From Antitrichia curtipendula (taxonomy: Eukaryota > Streptophyta > Bryopsida > Hypnales > Leucodontaceae), in assembly GCA_951230915.1 (NCBI GenBank), contig OX579637.1, positions 20,832,001-20,896,000 of the forward strand: a DNA stretch of 64,000 nt, read 5' to 3'. Both the position numbers and the translations under genes were made by a program. The notes under the pieces are model-generated. The model was not told the origin of the DNA, ran no database searches, and saw only the letters and a list, made by a program, of their open reading frames with translations. This document shows, in pieces, positions 10,690-23,100 of the stretch (within the stretch, counting starts at the first letter, position 1; each line of letters begins with the position of its first letter).

Positions 10690-13300
10690 GTGGTTTGGGG
10701 ATCCAAATTCAAATGTCATGGAATTTGTGGACCAACTGACTAGTTCCAAAAAATGTACAGGTTGTAAATAGTCCTCACATGTAGAATCCATGTGGGGAAT
10801 CCATTCTTGCCGCAATATGCTAATTTTATTACGTGCATGAAATATTAAATGGATCCGCCATCACCTGTAGTTTGGGGATCCAAATTCAAATGTCATGGAA
10901 TTTGTTGGCCAATTGACTAGTTCCAAAAAATGTACAAGTTGTAAATAATCCCCACATGTAGAATCCATGTGGGCATTCCATTCTTGCCGCAATATGCTAA
11001 TTTTATTACGTGCATGAAACATTAAGAGGATCCGCCATGCCTTGTGGTTTATGGATCCAAATTCAAATGCCATGGAGTTTGTTGGCCAATTGACTAGTTC
11101 CAAAAAATGTACAAGTAGTAAATAATCCCCACATGTAGAATCCATGTGGGGATTCCATTGTTGCCGCAATATGCTAATTTTATTACGTGCATGAAATATT
11201 AAATGGATCCGCCACGCCTTGTGGTTTGGCGATCAAAATTCAAATGTCATGGAATTTGTTGGCCAATTGACTAGTTCCAAGAAATGTACAAGTTGTAAAT
11301 ACTCCCCACATGTAGAATCCATGTGGGGATTCCATTCATGCCGCAATTTGCTAATTTTATTACGTGCATGAAATACTAAAAGGTTCCGCCACGCCTTGTG
11401 GTTTGGGGATCCAAATTCAAATGTCATGGAATTTGTTGGCCAATTGACTAGTTCCAAAAAATGTACAAGTTGTAAATAATCCCCACATGTAGAATCCATG
11501 TGGAGATTCCATTCTTGCCGCAATATGCTAATTTTATTACGGGCATGAAATATTAAGAGGATCCGCCACGCCTTGGGGTTTGGGGATCCAAATTCAAATG
11601 TCATGGAGTTTGTTGGCCAATTGATTAGTTCCAGAAAATGTACAAGTTGTAAATAATCCCCACATGTAGAATCCATGTGGGCATTCCATTCTTGCCGCAA
11701 TATGCTAATTTTATTACGTGCATGAAATATTAAATGGATCCGCCATGACCTGTAGTTTGGGGATCCAAATTCAAATGTCATGGAATTTGTTGGCCAATTG
11801 ACTAGATCCAAAAAATGTACAAGTTGTAAATAATCCCCACATGTAGAATCCATGTGGGCATTCCATTCTTGCCGCAATATGCTAATTTTATTACGTGCAT
11901 GAAATATTAAATGGATCCGCCATGACCTGTAGTTTGGGGATCCAAATTCAAATGTCATGGAATTTGTTGGCCAATTGACTAGATCCAAAAAACGTACAAG
12001 TTGTAAATAATCCCCACATGTAGAATCCATGTGGGGTTACAATCTTGCCGCAATATGCTAATCTTATTACGTGCATGAAATATTAAGAGGATCCGCAAAG
12101 CCTTGTGGTTTGGGGATCCAAATTCAAATGTCATGGAATTTGTTGACCAACTGACTAGTTCCAAAAAATGTACAGGTTGTAAATAGTCCTCACATGTAGA
12201 ATCCATGTGGGGAATCCATTCTTGCCGCAATATGCTAATTTTATTACGTGCATGAAATATTAAATGGATCCGCCATCACCTGTAGTTTGGGGATCCAAAT
12301 TCAAATGTCATGGAATTTGTTGGCCAATTGACTAGTTCCAAAAAATGTACAAGTTGTAAATAATCCCCACATGTAGAATCCATGTGGGCATTCCATTCTT
12401 GCCGCAATATGCTAATTTTATTACGTGCATGAAACATTAAGAGGATCCGCCATGCCTTGTGGTTTATGGATCCAAATTCAAATGCCATGGAGTTTGTTGG
12501 CCAATTGACTAGTTCCAAAAAATGTACAAGTAGTAAATAGTCCCCACATGTAGAATCCATGTGGGGATTCCATTGTTGCCGCAATATGCTAATTTTATTA
12601 CGTGCATGAAATATTAAATGGATCCGCCACGCCTTGTGGTTTGGCGATCAAAATTCAAATGTCATGGAATTTGTTGGCCAATTGACTAGTTCCAAGAAAT
12701 GTACAAGTTGTAAATACTCCCCACATGTAGAATCCATGTGGGGATTCCATTCATGCCGCAATTTGCTAATTTTATTACGTGCATGAAATACTAAAAGGTT
12801 CCGCCACGCCTTGTGGTTTGGGGATCCAAATTCAAATGTCATGGAATTTGTTGGCCAATTGACTAGTTCCAAAAAATGTACAAGTTGTAAATAATCCCCA
12901 CATGTAGAATCCATGTGGAGATTCCATTCTTGCCGCAATATGCTAATTTTATTACGGGCATGAAATATTAAGAGGATCCGCCACGCCTTGGGGTTTGGGG
13001 ATCCAAATTCAAATGTCATGGAGTTTGTTGGCCAATTGATTAGTTCCAGAAAATGTACAAGTTGTAAATAATCCCCACATGTAGAATCCATGTGGGCATT
13101 CCATTCTTGCCGCAATATGCTAATTTTATTACGTGCATGAAATATTAAATGGATCCGCCATGACCTGTAGTTTGGGGATCCAAATTCAAATGTCATGGAA
13201 TTTGTTGGCCAATTGACTAGATCCAAAAAATGTACAAGTTGTAAATAATCCCCACATGTAGAATCCATGTGGGCATTCCATTCTTGCCGCAATATGCTAA
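10690..13300. repeat. Tandem 8-monomer duplication, 1,415 bp
   Basis: About 1.2 kb at 10,690-11,885 recurs at 12,105-13,300, an offset of 1,415 bp (8 x 177 less 1). Shared markers include CATGAAACATTAAGAGG, AAATGCCATGGAG, GGCGATCAAAATTC and TTGATTAGTTCCAGAAAATG. Differences are few, for example AAATAATCC versus AAATAGTCC near 11,123/12,538. Alignment ends where 13,305 reads TTATGATGTGC. Confidence 0.85.
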
Positions 13301-14534
13301 TTTTATGATGTGCATGAAATATTAAGAGGATCCGCCATGCCTTGTGGTTTATGGATCCAAATTCAAATGCCATGGAGTTTGTTGGCCAATTGACTAGTTC
13401 CAAAAAATGTACAAGTTGTAAATAATCTCCACATGTAGAATCCATGTGGGGATTCCATTCTTGCCGCAATATGCTAAATTTATTACGTGCATGAAATATT
13501 AAGAGGATCCGCTATGCCTTGGGGTTTGGGGATCCAAATTCAAATGTCATGGAATTTGTTGGCCAATTGACTAGATCCAAAAAATGTACAAGTTGTAAAT
13601 AATCCCCACATGTAGAATCCATGTGGGCATTCCATTCTTGCCGCAATATGCTAATTTTATTACGTGCATGAATTATTAAATGGATCCGCCATGACCTGTA
13701 GTTTGGGGATCCAAATTCAAATGCCATGGAATTTGTTGGCCAATTGACTAGTTCCAAAAAATGTACAAGTTGTAAATAATCCCCACATGTAGAATCCATG
13801 TGGGCATTCCATTCTTGCCGCAATATGCTAATTTTATTACGTGCAAGAAATATTAAATGGATCCGCCATGACCTGTAGTTTGGGGATCCAAATTCAAATG
13901 TCATGGAATTTGTTGGCCAATTGACTAGATCCAAAAAATGTACAAGTTGTAAATAATCCCCACATGTAGAATCCATGTGGGCATTCCATTCTTGCCGCAA
14001 TATGCTAATTTTATGACGTGCATGAAATATTAAGAGGATCCGCCATGCCTTGTGGTTTATGGATCCAAATTCAAATGCCATGGAGTTTGTTGGCCAATTG
14101 ACTAGTTCCAAAAAATGTACAAGTTGTAAATAATCTCCACATGTAGAATCCATGTGGGGAATCCATTCTTGATGCAGTATGCTAAATTTATTACGTGCAT
14201 GAAATATTAAGAGGATCCGCTATGCCTTGGGGTTTGGGGATCCAAATTCAAATGTCATGGAATTTGTTGGCCAATTGACTAGATCCAAAAAATGTACAAG
14301 TTGTAAATAATCCCCACATGTAGAATCCATGTGGGCATTCCATTCTTGCCGCAATATGCTAATTTTATTACGTGCATGAAATATTAAGAGGATCCGCCAT
14401 GCCTTGTGGTTTATGGATCCAAATTCAAATGCCATGGAGTTTGTTGGCCAATTGACTAGTTCCTAAAAATGTACAAGTTGTAAATAATCTCCACATGTAG
14501 AATCCATGTGGGGAATCCATTCTTGATGCAGTAT

Positions 14535-17500
14535 GCTAATTTTATTACGTGCATGAAATATTAAGAGGATCCGCCATGCCTTGTGGTTTATGGATCCAAA
14601 TTCAAACGCCATGGAGTTTGTTGGCCAATTGACTAGTTCCTAAAAATGTACAAGTTGTAAATAATCCCCACATGTAGAATCCATGTGCGCATTCCATTCT
14701 TGACGCAGTATGCTAATTTTATTACGTGCATGAAATATTAAGAGGATCCGCTATGCCTTGGGGTTTGGGGATCCAAATTCAAATGTCATGGAGTTTGTTG
14801 GCCAATTGTCTAGTTCCAAAAAATGTACAAGTTTTAAATAATAACCACATGTAGAATCCATGTGGGCATTCCATTCTTGCCGCAGTATGCTAATTTTATT
14901 ACGTGCATGAAATATTAAATGGATCCGCCATGACCTGTAGTTTGGGGATCCAAATTCAAATGTCATGGAAGTTGTTGGCCAATTGACTAGATCCAAAAAA
15001 CGTACAAGTTGTAAATAATCCCCACATGTAGAATCCATGTGGGCATTCCATTCTTGCCGCAATATGCTAATTTTATTACGTGCATGAAATATTAAGAGGA
15101 TCCGCCATACCCTGTGGTTTGGGGATCCAAATTTAAATGTCATGGAATATGTTGGCCAATTCACAATTTCCAAAAAATGTACAAGTTGTAAATAATCCCC
15201 ACATGTAGAACCTATGTGGGGATTCCATTCTTGCCGCAATATGCTAATTTTATTACGTGCATGAAATACTAAAAGGTTCCGCCACGCCTTGGGGTTTGGG
15301 GATCCAAATTCAAATGTCATGGAATTTGTTGGCCAATTGACTAGTTCCAAAAAATGTACAAGTTGTAAATAATCCCCACATGTAGAATCTATGTGGAGAT
15401 TCCATTCTTGCCGCAATATGCTAATTTTATTACGGGCATGAAATATTAAATGGATCCGCCACGCCTTGTGGTTTGAAGATCCAAATTCTAATGTCATGGA
15501 ATTTGTTGGCCAATTGACTAGTTCCAAAAAATGTACAGGTTTTAAATAGTCCTCACATGTAGAATCCATGTGGGGAATCCATTTTTGCCGCAATATGCTA
15601 ATTTTATTACGTGCATGTAATATTAAGAGGATCCGCCATGCCTTGTGGTTTATGGATCCAAATTCAAATGTCATGGAGTTTGTTGGCCAATTGACTAGTT
15701 CCAAAAAATGTACAAGTTGTAAATAATCCCCACATGTAGAATCCATGTGGGCATTCCATTCTTGCCGCAATATGCTAATTTTATTACGTGCATAAAATAT
15801 TAAGAGGATCCGCCGTGCCTTGTGGTTTATGGATCCAAATTCAAATGTCATGGAATTTGTTGGCCAATTGACTAGTTCCAAAAAATGTACAAGTTGTAAA
15901 TAGTCCCCACATGTAGAATCCATGTGGGTATTCAATTCTTGCCGCAATATGCTAATTTTATTACGTGCATGAAATATTAAGAGGATCCGCCATGCCCTGT
16001 AGTTTGGGGATCCAAATTCAAATGTCATGGAATTTGTTGGCCAATTGACTAGTTCCAAAAAATGTACAAGTTGTAAATACTCCCCACATGTAGAATCCAT
16101 GTGCGCATTACATTCTTGCCGCAATATGCTAATTTTATTACGTGCATGAAATATTCAAAGGATCCGCCATGCCCTGTAGTTTGGGGATCCAAATTCCAAT
16201 GTCATGGAATTTGTTGGCCAATTGACTAGTTCCTAAAAATGTACAAGTTGTAAATAATCCCCACATGTAGAATCCATGTGGGGATTCCAATCTTGCCGCA
16301 ATATGCTAATCTTATTACGTGCATGAAATATTAAGAGGACCCGCAAAGCCTTGTGGTTTGGGGATCCAAATTCAAATGTCATGGAATTTGTTGACCAACT
16401 GACTAGTTCCAAAAAATGTACAGGTTGTAAATAGTCCTCACATGTAGAATCCATGTGGGGAATCCATTCTTGCCGCAATATGCTAATTTTATTACGTGCA
16501 TGAAATATTAAATGGATCCGCCATCACCTGTAGTTTGGGGATCCAAATTCAAATGTCATGGAATTTGTTGGTCAATTGACTAGTTCCAAAAAATGTACAA
16601 GTTGTAAATAATCCCCACATGTAGAATCCATGTGGAGATTCCATTCTTGCTATAATATGCTAATTTTATTACGTGCACGAAATATTAAGAGGATCCGCAA
16701 AGCCTTCTGGTTTGGGATCCAAATTCAAATGTCATGGAGTTTCTTGGCCATTTGACTAGTTCCAAGAAATGTACAAGTAGTAAATAATCCCCACATGTAG
16801 AATCCATGTGGGGATTCCATTCTTGCCGCAATATGCTAATTTTATTACGTGCATGAAATATTAAGAGGATCCGCCATGCCTTGTGGTTTATGGATCCAAA
16901 TTCAAACGCCATGGAGTTTGTTGGCCAATTGACTAGTTCCTAAAAATGTACAAGTTGTAAATAATCCCCACATGTAGAATCCATGTGCGCATTCCATTCT
17001 TGACGCAGTATGCTAATTTTATTACGTGCATGAAATATTAAGAGGATCCGCTATGCCTTGGGGTTTGGGGATCCAAATTCAAATGTCATGGAGTTTGTTG
17101 GCCAATTGTCTAGTTCCAAAAAATGTACAAGTTTTAAATAATAACCACATGTAGAATCCATGTGGGCATTCCATTCTTGCCGCAGTATGCTAATTTTATT
17201 ACGTGCATGAAATATTAAATGGATCCGCCATGACCTGTAGTTTGGGGATCCAAATTCAAATGTCATGGAAGTTGTTGGCCAATTGACTAGATCCAAAAAA
17301 CGTACAAGTTGTAAATAATCCCCACATGTAGAATCCATGTGGGCATTCCATTCTTGCCGCAATATGCTAATTTTATTACGTGCATGAAATATTAAGAGGA
17401 TCCGCCATACCCTGTGGTTTGGGGATCCAAATTTAAATGTCATGGAATATGTTGGCCAATTCACAATTTCCAAAAAATGTACAAGTTGTAAATAATCCCC

Positions 17501-19130
17501 ACATGTAGAACCTATGTGGGGATTCCATTCTTGCCGCAATATGCTAATTTTATTACGTGCATGAAATACTAAAAGGTTCCGCCACGCCTTGGGGTTTGGG
17601 GATCCAAATTCAAATGTCATGGAATTTGTTGGCCAATTGACTAGTTCCAAAAAATGTACAAGTTGTAAATAATCCCCACATGTAGAATCTATGTGGAGAT
17701 TCCATTCTTGCCGCAATATGCTAATTTTATTACGGGCATGAAATATTAAATGGATCCGCCACGCCTTGTGGTTTGAAGATCCAAATTCAAATGTCATGGA
17801 ATTTGTTGGCCAATTGACTAGTTCCAAAAAATGTACAGGTTTTAAATAGTCCTCACATGTAGAATCCATGTGGGGAATCCATTTTTGCCGCAATATGCTA
17901 ATTTTATTACGTGCATGTAATATTAAGAGGATCCGCCATGCCTTGTGGTTTATGGATCCAAATTCAAATGTCATGGAGTTTGTTGGCCAATTGACTAGTT
18001 CCAAAAAATGTACAAGTTGTAAATAATCCCCACATGTAGAATCCATGTGGGCATTCCATTCTTGCCGCAATATGCTAATTTTATTACGTGCATAAAATAT
18101 TAAGAGGATCCGCCGTGCCTTGTGGTTTATGGATCCAAATTCAAATGTCATGGAATTTGTTGGCCAATTGACTAGTTCCAAAAAATGTACAAGTTGTAAA
18201 TAGTCCCCACATGTAGAATCCATGTGGGTATTCAATTCTTGCCGCAATATGCTAATTTTATTACGTGCATGAAATATTAAGAGGATCCGCCATGCCCTGT
18301 AGTTTGGGGATCCAAATTCAAATGTCATGGAATTTGTTGGCCAATTGACTAGTTCCAAAAAATGTACAAGTTGTAAATACTCCCCACATGTAGAATCCAT
18401 GTGCGCATTACATTCTTGCCGCAATATGCTAATTTTATTACGTGCATGAAATATTCAAAGGATCCGCCATGCCCTGTAGTTTGGGGATCCAAATTCCAAT
18501 GTCATGGAATTTGTTGGCCAATTGACTAGTTCCTAAAAATGTACAAGTTGTAAATAATCCCCACATGTAGAATCCATGTGGGGATTCCAATCTTGCCGCA
18601 ATATGCTAATCTTATTACGTGCATGAAATATTAAGAGGACCCGCAAAGCCTTGTGGTTTGGGGATCCAAATTCAAATGTCATGGAATTTGTTGACCAACT
18701 GACTAGTTCCAAAAAATGTACAGGTTGTAAATAGTCCTCACATGTAGAATCCATGTGGGGAATCCATTCTTGCCGCAATATGCTAATTTTATTACGTGCA
18801 TGAAATATTAAATGGATCCGCCATCACCTGTAGTTTGGGGATCCAAATTCAAATGTCATGGAATTTGTTGGTCAATTGACTAGTTCCAAAAAATGTACAA
18901 GTTGTAAATAATCCCCACATGTAGAATCCATGTGGAGATTCCATTCTTGCTATAATATGCTAATTTTATTACGTGCACGAAATATTAAGAGGATCCGCAA
19001 AGCCTTCTGGTTTGGGATCCAAATTCAAATGTCATGGAGTTTCTTGGCCATTTGACTAGTTCCAAAAAATGTACAAGTAGTAAATAATCCCCACATGTAG
19101 AATCCATGTGGGGATTCCATTGTTGCCGCA
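14535..19130. repeat. Near-perfect 13-monomer tandem duplication, 2,300 bp
   Basis: Unit 14,535-16,834 is followed directly by 16,835 to about 19,130, a period of 2,300 bp (13 x 177 less 1). By eye I find very few differences, such as AAATTCTAATG at 15,485 versus AAATTCAAATG at 17,785, and CCAAGAAATG at 16,762 versus CCAAAAAATG at 19,062. Rare shared variants (TTTTAAATAATAACC, TTGCTATAATATGC, GAGGACCCGC) rule out chance. This is one of the youngest events in the array. Confidence 0.93.
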
Positions 19131-20109
19131 ATATGCTAATTTTATTACGTGCATGAAATATTAAATGGATCCGCCACGCCTTGTGGTTTGGCGATCAAAA
19201 TTCAAATGTGATGGAATTTGTTGGCCAATTGACTAGTTCCAAGAAATGTACAAGTTGTAAATACTCCCCACATGTAGAATCCATGTGGGGATTCCATTCA
19301 TGCCGCAATTTGCTAATTTTATTACGTGCATGAAATACTAAAAGGTTCCGCCACGCCTTGTGGTTTGGGGATCCAAATTCAAATGTCATGGAATTTGTTG
19401 GCCAATTGACTAGTTCCTAAAAATGTACAAGTTGTAAATAATCCCCACATGTAGAATCCATGTGGAGATTCCATTCTTGCCGCAATATGCTAATTTTATT
19501 ACGGGCATGAAATATTAAGAGGATCCGCCATGCCTTGTGGTTTATGGATCCAAATTCAAATGTCATGGAGTTTGTTGGCCAATTGACTAGTTCCAAAAAA
19601 TGTACAAGTTGTAAATAATCCCCACATGTAGAATCCATGTGCGCATTCCATTCTTGACGCAGTATGCTAATTTTATTACGTGCATGAAATATTAAGAGGA
19701 TCCGCCATGCCTTGGGGTTTGGGGATCCAAATTCAAATGTCATGGAGTTTGTTGGCCAATTGACTAGTTCCAGAAAATGTACAAGTTGTAAATAATCCCC
19801 ACATGTAGAATCCATGTGGGCATTCCATTCTTGCCGCAATATGCTAATTTTATTACGTGCATGAAATATTAAGAGGATCCGCCATGACCTGTAGTTTGGG
19901 GATCCAAATTCAAATGTCATGGAATTTGTTGGCCAATTGACTAGATCCAAAAAATGTACAAGTTGTAAATAATCCCCACATGTAGAATCCATGTGGGCAT
20001 TCCATTCTTGCCGCAATATGCTAATTTTATTACGTGCATGAAATATTAAGAGGATCCGCCATGCCTTGCGGTTTATGGATCCAAATTCAAATGCCATGGA
20101 GTTTGTTGG

Positions 20110-23100
20110 CCAATTGACTAGTTCCTAAAAATGTACAAGTTGTAAATAATCTCCACATGTAGAATCCATGTGGGCATTCCATTCTTGCCGCAATATGCTA
20201 ATTTTATTACGTGCACGAAATATTAAGAGGATCCGCAAAGCGTTCTGGTTTGGGATCCAAATTCAAATGTCATGGAGTTTCTTGGCGATTTGACTAGTTC
20301 CAAGAAATGTACAAGTAGTAAATAATCCCCACATGTAGAATCCATGTGGGGATTCCATTGTTGCCGCAATATGCTAATTTTATTACGTGCATGAAATATT
20401 AAGAGGATCCGCCATGCCTTGTGGTTTATGGATCCAAATTCAAATGCCATGGAGTTTGTTGGCCAATTGACTAGTTCCTAAAAATGTACAAGTTGTAAAT
20501 AATCTCCACATGTAGAATCCATGTGGGGAATCCATTCTTGCCGCAATATGCTAATTTTATTACGTGCATGAAATATTAAATGGATCCGCCATGACCTGTA
20601 GTTTGGGGATCCAAATTCAAATGTCATGGAAGTTGTTGGCCAATTGACTAGTTCCTAAAAATGTACAAGTTGTAAATAATCCCCACATGTAGAATTCATG
20701 TGGGCATTCCATTCTTGCCGCAATATGCTAATTTTATTACGTGCATGAAATATTAAGAGGATCCGCCATACCCTGTGGTTTGGGGATCCAAATTCAAATG
20801 TCATGGAATATGTTGGCCAATTCACAATTTCCAAAAAATGTACAAGTTGTAAATAATCCCTACATGTAGAACCTATGTGGGGATTCCATTCTTGCCGCAA
20901 TATGCTAATTTTATTACGTGCATGAAATACTAAAAGGTTCCGCCACGCCTTGTGGTTTATGGATCCAAATTCAAATGTCATGGAATTTGTTGGCCAATTG
21001 ACTAGTTCCAAAAAATGTACAGGTTTTAAATAGTCCTCACATGTAGAATCCATGTGGGGAATCCATTTTTTGCCGCAATATGCTAATTTTATTACGTGCA
21101 TGAAATATTAAGAGGATCCGCCATGCCTTGTGGTTTATGGATCCAAATTCAAATGTCATGGAATTTGTTGGCCAATTGACTAGTTCCAAAAAATGTACAA
21201 GTTGTAAATAATCCCCACATGTAGAATCCATGTGGGCATTCCATTCTTGCCGCAATATGCTAATTTTATTACGTGCATAAAATATTAAGAGGGTCCGCCG
21301 TGCCTTGTGGTTTATGGATCCAAATTCAAATGTCATGGAATTTGTTGGCCAATTGACTAGTTCCAAAAAATGTACAAGTTGTAAATAGTCCCCACATGTA
21401 GAATCCATGTGGGGATTCCATTTTTGCCGCAATATGCTAATTTTATTACGTGCATGAAATATTAAGAGGATCCGCCATGCCCTGTAGTTTGGAGATCCAA
21501 ATTCAAATGTCATGGAATTTGTTGGCCAATTGACTAGTTCCAAAAAATGTACAAGTTGTAAATACTCCCCACATGTAGAATCCATGTGCGCATTCCATTC
21601 TTGCCGCAATATGCTAATTTTATTACGTGCATGAAATATTCAAAGGATCCGCCATGCCCTGTAGTTTGGGGATCCAAATTCCAATGTCATGGAGTTTGTT
21701 GGCCAATTGACTAGTTCCAAAAAATGTACAAGTTGTAAATAGTCCCCACATGTAGAATCCATGTGGGGATTCCATTCTTGCCGCAATATGCTAATTTTAT
21801 TACGTGCATGAAATACTAAAAGGATCCACCATGCCTTGTGGATTGGGGATCCAAATTCCAATGTCATGGAATTTGTTGGCCAATTGACTAGATCCAAAAA
21901 ATGTACAAGTTGTAAATAATCCCCACATGTAGAATCCATGTGGGGATTCCATTCTTGCCGCAATATGCTAATCTTATTACGTGCATGAAATATTAAGAGG
22001 ACCCGCAAAGCCTTGTGGTTTGGGGATCCAAATTCAAATGTCATGGAATTTGTTGACCAACTGACTAGTTCCAAAAAATGTACAGGTTGTAAATAGTCCT
22101 CACATGTAGAATCCATGTGGGGAATCCATTCTTGCCGCAATATGCTAATTTTATTACGTGCATGAAATATTAAATGGATCCGCCATCACCTGTAGTTTGG
22201 GGATCCAAATTCAAATGTCATGGAATTTGTTGGCCAATTGACTAGTTCCAAAAAATGTACAAGTTGTAAATAATCCCCACATGTAGAATCCATGTGGAGA
22301 TTCCATTCTTGCTATAATATGCTAATTTTATTACGTGCACGAAATAATAAGAGGATCCGCAAAGCCTTCTGGTTTGGGATCCAAATTCAAATGTCATGGA
22401 GTTTCTTGGCCATTTGACTAGTTCCAAAAAATGTACAAGTAGTAAATAATCCCCACATGTAGAATCCATGTGGGGATTCCATTGTTGCCGCAATATGCTA
22501 ATTTTATTACGTGCATGAAATATTAAATGGATCCGCCACGCCTTGTGGTTTGGCGATCAAAACTCAAATGTCATGGAATTTGTTGGCCAATTGACTAGTT
22601 CCAAGAAATGTACAAGTTGTAAATACTCCCCACATGTAGAATCCATGTGGGGATTCCATTCATGCCGCAATTTGCTAATTTTATTACGTGCATGAAATAC
22701 TAAAAGGTTCCGCCACGCCTTGTGGTTTGGGGATCCAAATTCAAATGTCATGGAATTTGTTGGCCAATTGACTAGTTCCAAAAAATGTACAAGTTGTAAA
22801 TAATCCCCACATGTAGAATCCATGTGGAGATTCCATTCTTGCCGCAATATGCTAATTTTATTACGGGCATGAAATATTAAGAGGATCCGCCATGCCTTGT
22901 GGTTTATGGATCCAAATTCAAATGCCATGGAGTTTGTTGGCCAATTGACTAGTTCCTAAAAATGTACAAGTTGTAAATAATCTCCACATGTAGAATCCAT
23001 GTGGGCATTCCATTCTTGCCGCAATATGCTAATTTTATTACGTGCAGGAATTATTAAGAGGATCCGCAAAGCGTTCTGGTTTGGGATCCAAATTCAAATG

